NCBI GenBank assembly: GCA_032191485.1 | Contig: JAVDOI010000016.1 | Span: forward strand, 8,466,270 to 8,530,269 | Source: Leptoclinus maculatus | Taxonomy: Eukaryota; Chordata; Actinopteri; Perciformes; Stichaeidae | Direction: 5' to 3' | DNA length: 64,000 bases | Shown here: piece by piece, positions 36,531 through 48,518 of the stretch | How positions within the stretch are numbered: position 1 is the first letter of the stretch | How the letters are laid out: every line of letters begins with the position of its first letter | Notes under the pieces: model-generated | What the model was told of the DNA's origin: nothing | Databases searched by the model: none | The model's input: only the letters and a program-made list of their open reading frames with translations | Translations under genes and position numbers: made by a program

Positions 36531-39139
36531 AGTAAGCCGTGACAAGGAGCCTGTGTCATAATACCAGGGCCTTGGAAGTGGAACACCTAAATGCAATGTT
36601 ATTAATGAGCTAAATCAACATCTTTAGCACACATCTTAACAGAAATTGAACCTTTAATGACTCACAAATTAATTAGCAGGACTATTGTATTGCCGTGTGA
36701 TGTTGTGAACCGGTGGTCTGGAATAAACTAAATTGATTGTTAATTGCATTAGGCTACATTTTATTGCAGTATGTCCACCCCTGCATGAAGAGAGAATAAC
36801 TTGACAAACGTTTGCCCTAGCTGCCACTATAACAGCGACACATATCTGAATTGTAGAGCAAGACCTCATAAAACTGGTGAAGTCTGTGCTGCCGCTCTGC
36901 CTCAGAATTGTTACTTGGATTGACAAAGAGACGACACAAAGAGGAGGTTAGTAGATTCGTTTGCGGTTGAGCTCTGTTCTGCTGTGTTCAGATTGCCCAC
37001 AGATAGTGGCAGTGCTTTCTGATATACAATACCGAGAAGCAGGGCTTTTTGTATAGTGCCACGCTACAGTATCTGACTATATCTGCCCTGCTTGCTGTAT
37101 CTCTCCCTGCTACAGTCTCAGTCGGTCCCCAGAGAGACACAGTAAATCACAGCTTGTAATTGAAATGCTGGATTAACTGATGCCATCTTTATTTCATCCT
37201 GGAGAGAGTGTCGTTGAGGCCCTCTTAATAAAGGCGTGCATGCAGGAAACAGGGCGTCATCTAATCTCTCAGCTGAAAGCAATCAAATTTACGAGCAAAG
37301 TAGGAAGTTGTTGAAGTTGAACACAATGCAGAGATTGTGACGTGATAAAATCAGTGTTTTAATCCATGCACATAGTATGCGATACATTCCGCAAGTGTGA
37401 CGCTCATTTTCTACAACACAGCTATGCACTCAGATTGGTAAAAAAAAAAAACATGTGTGTGCAAACAACAAATCTGCATAATACAGTTGGTTTGAACTGG
37501 ACTGTCCTCAGTTTGTACTCTCTGCTATAAACTAATATCATAGTGACGTTCATACTGATGCATTTTAACATGTCGCTCTGCAGCTGCTGCAATCAGCCTG
37601 CTTCATCCTCAGTGACATTAATCAAACTAAAAGCAATGAGTTAAATGAAGCAAAATGGCCTTGTGATTAACATTACGCGTGCTTTAAGGCACATATTAGG
37701 GGGAAAACCTTGATGTGGCTGCACTGGGAGTCAGGCACAGGCCCGGTCGTGAATCCACAGACAGATGTGATGTGACAGTCACAGAGCAGGCATCCAGAGA
37801 GAGGAGGGCAGACAGAACATGGCAGGCCAACAATGTGCATCTCATTTATTGGAGCAAGTTAAAGAAAAAAGGCGCTGGGTAATCCTAGAGTCACCGAGCC
37901 ATAGGGGGTTTCAGGTAATCCCTTTATAAAAGCTAGGGAAAATACGTTCCTGTCAGTCATGCGAGTGTGGTGGCCCCCAGGTCTGATGCTTTGTAAAGAG
38001 CAAAGACAGGGAATCTAATTGTGTTGGCAAGAAATGTAAAGATCAGATGATGCTCAATGAGAAAAGATGGTGACTACTGTCATCAAGAACAGGCGCCTTG
38101 CATGCTTAGAAATAAGATAATGCTTGGTAGCCATGGGCCACTCATTGAGTCTAAGTCAATGGTGGACTACTTAGACGCTGCTGAGATTAGGATTTTTTTT
38201 GCAGAGACACAAAGCATCAACTTTATAAATGTCAAACTATTCCTTTATCGTAAAATAATAGAAACTATAACGCACATTTAACATTGGTCTAGTAAAATAT
38301 GATAAACATATGAATGATATCCAGAATACTTGAAGATTCAAAGAGCAGTCACAACAGCCCTACAAGTCTTGTTTAATTCCAAACCAAACACAAAAAGCAA
38401 AACATTGGCAGCATTGCTAAATAATGCACATGCTTCTAAAATGAGAGATGGCTTCACTCAGGGACAAGTCACGGTAAGAGTACTTATAAATAATGATCAG
38501 GATCCTTTTCTCTGTCTGATGCCATGTGGTTCATCATATATGCATCGACTTTCTCACTCCTGCACCTATCAATGCAGCTTCTGTGTGACATTCAATCAAT
38601 GACGAGGCATGATAACACAAACTGGAAACTGCAAATAATCCAGTTCCTTTGGGTGTTTTATGTCAAATCGGCAGTCAGAGAAGAGAAACAAGGGAATACC
38701 TTAAATACGTTTGCATTCAGTGCTCGTGTCCTGCCGATGACAACAAAAAAGGAAAAGGCCTGATTTAAATGTTTTATACAGTACAAGCAGAGGAAAGTTA
38801 ATCTGAAATGAAAATCACAAGACAAAACAACTTGATATGAGATGTGCCAGAAAGGTGAACAATGCATCACTATTGTTTAATTGTCAGCTTGTTTTGCATG
38901 ATTCCATCATAGAGGCCCTTTTCACAGCAGCCATTTTGGCATGTCATAAAGCAGGGTAAACAGATGTAATTGCTAAAAATGAATTTGCTCCAGTTGAGTG
39001 ATGCCAGTGAGCCAGCATGCACAATACCAGGACCTGGTCCACCTAAATGGAAGAGAGCCATAAATTAATGTGATTAGTTACACCTGTGTTTATCCGGCAA
39101 TGGCATGTCAATATGGCTTCTGAGAAGGCGCGGTAAGGC

Positions 39140-39450
39140 TACCTGTGCGTTCCAATGCCAATACTACCATACTATTTAGTCTGCACAATACTTAGTACGT
39201 CCCAATATGTCAAATGCAGTACGCCAAAAATACCACAATGTCCTACTACATCTGGTCGTATTTTGCAGTATGCAAGCCAGCAGGATTTTCTGGCAACTTT
39301 GACCCACAATTCTCTGCACAGCGGATATATGAGCAAGAGGGTCAAAGTTCAACGTTCCATGTTATGACTAATATGTCCCAATTGAATGCATACTGCATGC
39401 AACAGTACATACTTTGTAAAGGCAGCTGCAGTAAAAGTAAAACGAAATAG
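39140..39450. mobile_element. Probable non-autonomous DNA transposon segment
   Basis: It starts near GTGCGTTCCAATGCCAATAC and contains repeated words of the type AGTA-G-CCCAAT (39192-39210 and about 39370-39385) and TACTGCATGCAACAGTACATAC. This pattern resembles a dispersed fish repeat. No reading frame or clear terminal inverted repeat supports a superfamily call. Confidence 0.35.
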
Positions 39451-41262
39451 AATGTGATTAGGAAGGCAGCTTACATTTGTGTCAAAGGGCTTTTTTCAGT
39501 TGGTTTAATCTTAGCTCATAAACAAAAACCTCACACTTATTATTTCTAATTCAAAGTCTAACCAAAAATGAAGTCCTAACTCTCCATTAAGCTAATATCC
39601 TAAAAAGTGTTGGCTATTTGAAGTTGGTGTGTAAATCCTTGCATCTCAGCAAAACTCGCCAAACATCACACTTTCTCTTGCCTCCCTCGAGAGTGCAGGT
39701 CTGTTTCTGCTTCCTCCAGCAATAAATCAAAACCTAAATGGAACGCTGTACAAGCTCCGAGTTCAGGTGACGCAGTGAGTCCTGCACTCAGAGCTGAAGG
39801 ATTTCCAGATGAACACAGGGCTCAGATGACACAGGAATTAGATGCGACATGCTGGAATATTTATCATGGAGATGTAATGATACTTTATTTCTTCTTTTGT
39901 TAGATTTATATTGTCAGCGTGGCCGACCCACGCCCCACTTTTCATGTCGTGAGCGATGATAAAAAAACACAAGGCAACCAAGATTATTACACTACAGCTT
40001 GGACCCTGCTTACAAACAGCATGTTGTTGCTATAGCTACACAATCCAGGGACCCTTTTACCCCCTCCTGAATTAATTAACAATGTGAGCATATTCAAGAG
40101 TCTGGAGGAGAGGGCTGTATCTGAGCTAAATCAGGTGTAAATATATTGCATTCTCCATTTAAGTGCCTCATAATGGCTCCCGTTCATTTCACACCAACTA
40201 CTGGAACAAATAGTTCTTAATATAGGAAGCAAAGGGTTTTCTTTGTGATGCACTACGGAGCACCTCAGATAAAGCAAATTGTTCCCCAAAAAAAATCCAT
40301 TCTTGAGAATCCATTTGGTAGCTGATTTATTATATATGAATTACATAGCCCGAGGCTGGCTCGCCTAACAGCTCTCTCAGGCCTATTTGAACTGTAAAAC
40401 ACAATGCCTGTCAAGCTCTATTTCCTCTTATCCATTTTACTTTTTTCCCCATGACATCATCCAAATAATGTTTTGCCCCAAAATAGTGTAGCGCAGAAGC
40501 TTAAGCATAGTTAAAAGACACATTTTTCTATTCACATGCAGTGACACAGTCAAGAAGCAGAATAAACACAGTTGTGACTATCAAAGTGCACATGCATGTA
40601 GACGGATGCATGTCAGAGATTGTGTTTTTCAGGCACATTCACTCATAACAATAGGTGCACTCACGCACAAAACATTTTACATGCAGTCATGCACACACAG
40701 ATACGTTTTGATTAAAGCTTCTTCATTGTCTGTTTTACAGGTGGTACAAATGCGCCCCCATCTGGATGTGTAGTGTATTACAACAGGGAGGACAGACCCA
40801 ACTGGACTAAAAGCAGTCCTGCTATTTTCCACCTATATTGGTTTCCATCCGATGTAGCTTCAGAGTAAAAATACTAACACAATAAAATCCTGACTCCATC
40901 TACAAATATTCTAGATGTCATATATCCTCCAATGTATAGCCAGTTTGTGTTCATTGGTACTGGGGCTGAGCCATAGTGTGCGGCAGTAAGTCGTTATTTT
41001 TATACCACCTGCGTTTGCCCTGCAGATCCCTATTAAAGTCCATACAGTAGGCCTTATACTCTCATCTCTGTCAGACCTGAAACACAAAGCAATAATTCAG
41101 CTTTAGAAGACCACAAGAGACCGTGTGAACTATTGATTTTAAAAAAGCACACAAATGGAAAAACACATACTGTAAACACGTTGACCAACTGATGATGATA
41201 ATATTAATGTCGATCCTAAGCAAGACAAGAGGATTGTTTTAAAGGGGTGAGGGAGGGTCCAC

Positions 41263-41267
41263 GTGTG

Positions 41268-41304
<37 letters not shown>
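41263..41304. repeat. (GT)n microsatellite
   Basis: About 21 units with one GC interruption, 1 kb upstream of ddit4. Confidence 0.95.
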
Positions 41305-41308
<4 letters not shown>

Positions 41309-42094
41309 AGGTTTATGTGTCTATGTGTTCAAAGTCTGGAGTCAGAGGAGTTCATCCTGAACATTTAGGATTGGGTAGCCTCTCAGTTTCTCTAACAATG
41401 GCAGATTTTTGGAAATCCTGAAAAATATTCTCTCTCATAAAATGAACTGAAGCGCAACAAAAAAAGTATTGATTCTATGTTCAATGATCTATAGGCCTAC
41501 TACAATCGTTTCCACGAAAATGTAGATCTTAATCCTTTTTTTCTGTCATTTACGAGGAGGTTACCCTTCTCGTAAATAAATCCTTCTGACTTTTGGGGTT
41601 TTACCCTAAAAGTTACCCTAAATAAACAAGTATAACTTCACTGGTCTGCAACCAAAAAAAGGACTATATGGAGTATGCTTCAGGATCGGAAAGTCGCTCT
41701 TTGAGAGATTCATAAAGTGACTCCTACACATTGATTTAAAAATAAAAGGTCAGCAACTCACGTTTCCGATCAGCTACAGACAACACGAGACGTACGTGAC
41801 AGTTTAAACTGCCATGGACAGAGCTGTATCTTTCCACAGCTCTTTCATCATATCTTTTGTCCCAAAACTGAGAGAGTGTGTCGTAATATAATTTCATTGC
41901 AAATTTCGACGAAGGGTTGCTGATTGGTCTGTCGGGTTGGACGTTTAATCTTACGTTTAAGTCAAACTATTGTAGAAAAACATAAAGTTATAAATACAAG
42001 TTTGGTTGGGGGTCGGGTGCCTGCAGGGTCAGATGGCTTAGCCTTTGCCTCACACAAGGGACCAAAAAATGTTACCAGGCTGGATGGAGAGCAG

Positions 42095-42200
42095 AATACG
42101 TGAGCTGAAACCTCATTGGTTGATAAATACAGAGGGAGGGGCATCCTGGCTTGTGTATATATAACGCTTTGTTCCATTGTTGCAGAGTGTGTTTTCCAGT
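42095..42200 (+). promoter_or_regulatory. ddit4: ddit4 core promoter: HRE-like site, CCAAT box, TATA box
   Basis: An ACGTG core (42098-42102), as bound by HIF, is followed by an inverted CCAAT box (ATTGG, 42115-42119), a short purine/G-rich stretch and a good TATA box TATATATAA (42156-42164). The expected start near 42190 would leave a 5'UTR of about 100 bases. ddit4 is a hypoxia and stress gene in mammals, so an HRE this close to the TATA box fits; function here is inferred. Confidence 0.6.
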
Positions 42201-42292
42201 TGGTCTGGCTCTGGGGGGGACCCACCGTTGGAGGATACCATAGCACTTATTTTTTTTACAATTGGATCCTTTTTGTTTGTTTGTTTGTAAAG

Positions 42293-43156
42293 ATGTCTTT
42301 TTCTTGCAATCACTCCCTGGACGGCAGCTTTCCTCCTTCTCCAGTGGAGGACAGGGGGCCAAAGCGACTGTCCTGGGGCAGTCTGCTGCAGAGGCTGAAG
42401 GGGATCAATCGGAGGATCACAGCTGACCATAAGTGGAGCAGAAGTGAAACTGGTGAGTGTTGCAGGCTTTTTGTATGAGGAGGCTCCATTGTGTTCATTC
42501 AAAGATGTAATTGAGTTATATTTCAGTTGACTTGAACTTGTTAGAGGAGGGAGCATGAACTGACAAAGAACAAAAGGGTTAAAGGAGGCAGAGGACTCCT
42601 TTTAGTGAGTCCTGCAAAACCAGACTTTAACCTGTATTCTTTTGTTTTAGGATCTGTGGCAGACATGTCCCTGTCAGAATCAGACAGCAGTTTCTTTTGT
42701 TACCCCCTGGAGGAAGCCCTGGCTACTGAGGTCGTAACAACAATGACACAAAGTCTCAATGACGCCTCAAACATCCTGGGCTGCTCCAAACTCATCTTAC
42801 CGGACTATCTACTGCACAATATCAGTCAAGAGCTGCTGCACCTGGCTGTCAGCGAGCCATGCGGCCTCAGGGGAGCGCTCATTGACCTGTGTGTGGACAG
42901 GGGGGGCCAGGGCTCCCTATGTACTGTGGACCAAATAGCAGTGGATGCAACCCTGGTCCCAACCTTCCACGTGACCCTGGTGCTGAGGCCCGAGTCCAGT
43001 GGACTGTGGCCAAAGGTTCAGAAGCTCTTCAAGGGTAGAAGGTCACCAGAGACATCTGCAAGGCACCAAGACACTCTGAGGTTCAGTACGAGCTTTAGGG
43101 CCATCAAGAGGAAACTGTATTGTTCAGGGGAGCTGCTGATTGAGGAGTGCTGCTGA
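42293..43156 (+). CDS. ddit4: DNA-damage-inducible transcript 4 (REDD1/RTP801)
   Basis: REDD1 is a short-lived cytosolic protein induced by hypoxia, glucocorticoids and DNA damage; it restrains mTORC1 through TSC1/TSC2. Two exons, 42293-42452 and 42651-43156, join in frame to 221 residues (human 232). The N-terminal part is Ser/Pro-rich and disordered (SFPPSPVEDRGPKRLSWGSL). The C-terminal RTP801 domain occupies roughly residues 75-215, with the CSKLILP and LIDLCVDRG stretches, and the protein ends EECC. The ATG at 42293 begins MSFSCNHSLDG. The mammalian neighbour DNAJB12 follows, as in human 10q22. An AATAAA at 43537-43542, then a TG-rich run, marks the probable transcript end. Confidence 0.95.
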
Positions 43157-43590
43157 CCAAGCGCTCCTGTCCCTGATTAGCTGAAGTGAATTCACATGTA
43201 GGCCGACTGTAGAAGGAGGCTGGTGGGTTAAAGCATTGTCTTTTTTAAGATAATATCTTATGGCTCTAAACACATGTCAAATGTCAAACAGGGTGGTTGT
43301 GAGTTAAGTTACCACAGTGTATTACAAGCGTATCAAGCTTTCCCTGGAACCAACTTTTTGAATCATGGCAGCTGCTCACCTGGTGACTTGAATCAGTAAA
43401 GATTCATGTCTGAACATGGGTCAGTTTCTTTCCTATGAATGTAAAGTCACACCCTTAAAGGAACAACTTGTGTATTTGATAGTCAAATATGACCTGAAAC
43501 GTGTGTTTTGTATTTTCAACCTAAAGAACATAAACAAATAAATTATTTTTTTATGAAAAAATGACAAAGTGTGTGTGTGTGAGTGTGTAA
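43157..43590 (+). other. ddit4: ddit4 3'UTR
   Basis: Roughly 390 bases from the stop codon to AATAAA (43537-43542), followed by a downstream GT-rich element (43569-43590). Confidence 0.6.
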
Positions 43591-45652
43591 CCAGCGGTGT
43601 GACATTAGGGATGGCAACATCAATCTGTTGGTCCACCACTCAACAACAATTATATGGACTGCACTAAAACATACTCATGGTTCCCAGAGGATGAACCCTA
43701 ATGATCTTTGGTGATTAACATTTCATGTAGTGCCATTGTCAGGCCAAATTTAAGGTTTAAAGTGAAATGTCTCAACAATTATTGGTTGATGTGCTATTAA
43801 ATCTGGTTCTGATGTTCATGTCCCCCACAAAAGAATTGTAATGACTTGTCATCTTCTGCCATTATCAGGTCAAAATGTGTCGAATACTTTGGTTTCTGAA
43901 CGAATACCTTCAGCTGTACTTTGTGTTTAGTTCTCTGAGCAAATGTTAGAATCATCACACACTGGACTTTAATAGTGAACATGAAAACCATCACACCTGC
44001 ATCAGCAAGTTAGTATTGTCATTATGAGCATGTTTAAATGCTAACGTCACATTTAGCTTAAAGCAACGCTGTGCATAAGTACAGCCTCGCTCGACCGCTA
44101 ACATGGCTGTAGACTCTTAGTCTCGTTTAAAAGAGAAAATATGCACTAGTTAATAACCATTGGACAAATTTAATTCAAAGAAACTTTTATACAATTTTTA
44201 GCATGTTAATTTAATAAATATGGTTTACTTTTATTTGTGCAACGATTTTCAATACTTATGATCCAACAGGCTACAAGCAAATCCACAAAATAACATTATA
44301 GTAAATGATATTAACGCCAATAAACCCTGCACTGTTAAAAGGAAAATTAATATTTACATTGGTTAAGAACTATAAAAATTACACACTTTCCTTGTGAGTG
44401 GCTCAGACATTTGTCTACGAGAAGGCCATGAGGTTTCTCAAAATGTTTAAGGAAAACAAAAAAGACTGGGACAGAGAAAGCTAATCTTAGCAGCTTTGTT
44501 TACCGTTCAAATAGACAACTATGCTCTTACTTTCCACCGTGACGCCCAGCGGACTCTCACCATACTGACGACACGAGAGTAAGAAAGTGTCAGCAGTCAA
44601 CTCAAAGCTTCTCACAGTTCTACAGGAAGTCAATCTACACCAAGTTGCAGAGAGGTTCCCTGATGAGGTCTGCTGCCCACTGCACGTAAGGCATTTTTGA
44701 TTCTCTTGGTTTGCTGCAGAAATATGCTCCAATTTCAGTGGGCTCCGACCGATTTCTTCTAATTAGATTCAAGTACCGACGAAACCTGCGGAAAAACAAA
44801 AGAACTCCGATTAGATTTCTTTACATGCAAAGACAACCAAAACACATCTACACAGACCATTCATTATCACTACCACTTGTGCAATGCTCAGTATCAGTTA
44901 AACAGCTGCAAGAAGAAGTTACGCAGACTGACATTTTTGCACGTTTTACGCAATTTCAAACCTCGCACAGCTGTGCACCATTTTTTCAAATCACATGTTT
45001 AAAAAAAAAAAAGGTCTTTGTTCATTTCAGTATTATAACCATCCTGCAGAGACTTGACCCTTGCTCAAGATAGATAATCCATCAACGTGACTATTAAGTT
45101 GCCTTTATTGATGGCTTTTTTTAAATCGGTCAAAGTTCTGCTATCACATGGTAATTCTGCTGTGTGCAGAACCTGTTTTAAAAACCCTTCCTGTTGGTGC
45201 AGTAAAGTTCACCAACAGGACATCTGAGACAAGATAGCTGCTTCTTAAGTATCAGGTGTCACTCCCTGCTTGCAACCATGTGTCAACAAGTAAACGAACA
45301 AAAATAAAGTGGAATAAATGCTGTAATGGATTACATATTAGAGGCAAGCAATTCAATTTGAATGAATGGCAACAGCAGCCGTGGAAGTTTGGAGTCAATC
45401 CAAAAACATTTGGTATGCTTTTGGAAAACTATTTGAACTAACTAACTGGAGTTTTTGCAGTTCATGTACTGTATTCTTGGTTACATACAAGTCCTTCTAA
45501 GGAGGGGCGTTAACATCTTAAACTGCTTTCAGTTTGTCTATGTATACGGCACCTGTCCCTATCAAATAAACTATACAAAAATACATTTGCCGTTACACTG
45601 TAATGTCACTGCGATGGTTGTGGCGACTTACCCATATGTGCACAAGTGGTTT
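43591..45652. other. Intergenic DNA and dnajb12 3'UTR
   Basis: ddit4 (+) and dnajb12 (-) converge here. Minus-strand AATAAA signals at 45104-45109 and 44230-44235 are candidate ends for dnajb12, giving 3'UTRs of about 0.55 or 1.4 kb. An exon-like minus-strand frame at about 44643-44785 is described as a separate finding. Nothing else is recognised. Confidence 0.5.
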
Positions 45653-48217
45653 CTAGCCATCCAATAAAACCTGAATCTCAGATAGTCTGGAACAGCTGGG
45701 AGTCCCCATCCTCTGTGCCCTTTGGTACAACTCAGAATCCCCAAAGTAACGAGCACGGTACAGCAAGCCTTCCTCTGAAAGTACAAGAGAGCATGTCAGC
45801 ACGCTAGGTCTCAGGCTACATCCACACCAATGACGTTCATGAAAAACAATCTCCGTACACACAAGCGTTTTAGCACCGAAAATATGACATATGTTAAGGT
45901 AATCCTTCTGTATGCCGTTGTAATTCACTCAGTGTTATTTTATTTCACCAATGAACTAAGAACACACCAAACTTAAAATGAAGGTGGCATACTGTAGAGT
46001 TGCAGAACTGTAAAGTTCAACTGATTGAGAAAATACCTGGCAGATTAATCAATAATGACAATAATTGTTGGGTACAGCTCTACTGCAAACTCACTCTGCT
46101 GCTTCTCCTTCCAACAGTTGTTTCTGAGGTTGGAGATGTAGTCTTCTTCAACACTTCTCTCGACATTCTTCAGGTTATTATTCCCCGAATATTCTTCATT
46201 GAAGCGATCGCCCACATAGAAAAGCACCTTCAGGTTTGATGTATGCCTTTTGTGAATATGTCCAGCTGACCTGATGTGTAGGGAAGACATAATAACAGAG
46301 TGAGGCAGATGAAACATTCAACGCAGCCTCAGAAAGCTCTCCGAGTGGTGAAACACTTACGGGCGGTAGCTAAGGCTGTAGGGAGGCTGGGTGACCATCA
46401 TCTGGCTAAGAGCAGAAACAATGATGAGGATTAAGATGGGCATCAGCTGGATAAACAGAGCCAGACCTCCCTGTCCAGAGACAGAAAAAACAAACATTTG
46501 ATTAGTGTTTCCTTGCAGAGCATACAGTACATCAGCTGGTATCACGTGTTATTACGGTATTATAAACAGGACTTACCTCTCTCTGCTGCTCTCGTCTTTC
46601 TGGCCTATTATGGTGTGCAAAGTGCATTCTTCCATTTCTGTAAACATGTACGTTACCTGAAAAAGAATTGAAGAAAACCCATAGAGTAGCATATTAATGG
46701 CAAGATAATAGCACAATAAAGTTGTGTTTAGCCTGGCTTCACACTGGGATCATAATCAACACTCAGGTTATGCAGAACACAGTGAAGAAGCCTGGCTTGC
46801 TCTCCAATGGGTTGCTGAGGCGTGTTCTCCAAACATGAAAACTAAAATACTCTCGGGCCTCCATAGCACTGCACGAAAGTACAACATCCCGACTAAGCCT
46901 ATGTTCATCTGCCCCCTACTTACTTGATGGGAAGCCTCCACCGAAGAACATGTTGAAGAGGTCCTCAGGTGAGATGTCTGCTTCAAAATCACGATGGTTT
47001 CTCTGCCTGGTTGGGTTTGATTTCTCCTCTCCATACTGGTCATACTGCTTTCGTTTGTCAGTGTTACTCAGCACAGCATAGGCATTACCAATAGCTGAAA
47101 GACACACAAAAACGTGTTACATTTACATAAAAGTTACATTTGCATGTCCTCTATAGAACAGCACTGGAGGGTACTTCTTAATTTACCTTTAAATGCCTCC
47201 GTGGCTCCAGGTGCGTGATTTTTATCTGGGTGAAATTTTAGAGCCAGCTTTCTGTACGCTTTTTTAAGGTCCTCCTCAGAGGCCGTCTTTTCAACCCCGA
47301 GAGTTTGGTAATAATCTTTACAGCTCTTAATCCTGCAGTAAAAACAAAAAAACAACCAGAGACAGTTAGCAGATTGAGAGGACAGAAATGGAAACACAAC
47401 ATATAAAAACATCTCCTGGGATATTAATGTGACATCAAATACCTCATTATGGTAACAGTAATGACACAAACACTTGTCATTGTATGAACAAAACACATGA
47501 GACTTTATTCAATCTGTACATTCTAAATATGTACAAACAAAAGAACAGATTCACTGACTTTTTGACAGCATCCAGCTGATCTGCGGTGTATGGTTTCCCC
47601 GAGTCCGTGGCCCCCTGTGCGGACACATTGGGCTCCTCTCCGTGGCTGCGGTGTCTCATTGTGGGTCCGTCTCCGTTCACAGGACCGCCATTCTCATCGG
47701 GAGGCTTTCCATTATGCGCTAACAACGCCAATAAGTCTGGAAAGAAGGTGGAGTCATATCAACCAAGGATAACACCTCAGTCTTGATCATAATCACATCA
47801 TGCATTAGCTTAGCGAGCTAACGGCTAGCACTGTAACGGCTAACAAGAACGCCAATGATGTCAATGCGACCTGCGAATAAGCACCAATTTAAGACATCAA
47901 GTAACCAAATACATTGCAGAATTCGCGGGTTGGGGTGCTGAAAAAACTACAAATACCAGTGTCGGCTTGGAGCAGCTGGTGTAACGCTAAGATGGTTATG
48001 CTAACGTTAGCTGATTCGGTTGTACAGCGACGGCCCACCAACCGATATAAAATCTCTACCGAAACAGACGATTATTCGACGTACTTTTTGCCTTATCTGT
48101 CGGAAACAGGCGCTGCGCTTTCTCCAGAAACTTCCTGGCTTTGTCCGGCTGGTTGTTGCTGACCGAAATTAGGGCTATTTTAATGCACCGCTCCGCTTCG
48201 TCCTTGTTTGAGTCCAT
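45653..48217 (-). CDS. dnajb12: DnaJ homolog subfamily B member 12, ER-membrane J protein
   Basis: DNAJB12 is anchored in the ER membrane with its J domain in the cytosol, where it stimulates Hsc70 for membrane-protein folding and ER-associated degradation. Eight coding exons on the minus strand: 48085-48217, 47559-47736, 47187-47332, 46924-47094, 46577-46656, 46361-46470, 46095-46270, 45653-45774. All phases agree, giving 371 residues (human 375). Seen: N-terminal MDSNKDEAERC helix; J domain about 109-174 with HPD at 138-140; Gly/Phe-rich FFGGGFPSS (about 201-209); one hydrophobic segment about 237-262 (IQLMPILILIIVSALS); and the C-terminal DUF1977 region with YRARYFGD and SCSRLSEIQ. The last residues (VLLDG) correspond to ASLHG in human. 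DNAJB14 is the nearest alternative, but the sequence and the position next to ddit4 favour DNAJB12. Confidence 0.96.
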
Positions 48218-48518
48218 CGCGACACAGCGGAAATGTTTACTTGCCCCAGGACGCACGGAGATGACGTAGAGAAGCTCTCCGGCTCTAAAATAATACGTCG
48301 CAACAGTTGAATGGTAACCGCCAGCATGCCCTTCGTGCACTCGACTGAAGTCTCGACTGAGGTTTTACAACTCTGATACTTAAAATAAGTGGTGTTCATT
48401 TTATATACATGTTTATATAGATATATATATATATGTAAAGCTGCTCTGGTCGTCTTTGCGACACTAGCTGCCACTTGCAGAACCCTCAGCCATTACAGCT
48501 ACTTCTTTGAAAGTCGAA
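48218..48518. promoter_or_regulatory. Head-to-head promoter region of dnajb12 and trmt2b
   Basis: Only 301 bases separate the two start codons, which point away from each other, so one short region must drive both. It contains a CRE-like TGACGTA (near 48262) and GC-richer sequence on the dnajb12 side, and an (AT)n stretch (48416-48434) nearer trmt2b. No TATA box is convincing apart from the AT tract. Confidence 0.6.

Larger units (their letters stand above)
35621..42090. other. Gene-free interval between spock2 and ddit4
   Basis: The two genes diverge from this 6.5 kb. No exon is supported. It contains a dispersed repeat copy (36478-36530), a transposon-like segment (about 39140-39450), a (GT)n tract (41263-41304), and stretches such as 37100-37300, 37560-37720 and 40060-40420 whose composition and AT-rich homeobox-like words suggest regulatory DNA. 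In human, ASCC1 and ANAPC16 lie between SPOCK2 and DDIT4; neither is seen here. Confidence 0.55.

Noticed and set aside
42113..42556. 147-codon minus-strand frame over the ddit4 promoter and exon 1
   Set aside because: No homology seen; it overlaps a TATA promoter and coding exon of ddit4.
45653..45774. Alternative donor after SEIQ in the last dnajb12 exon
   Set aside because: GTTTTA is a poor donor, and read-through gives VLLDG, which aligns with the human ASLHG end.
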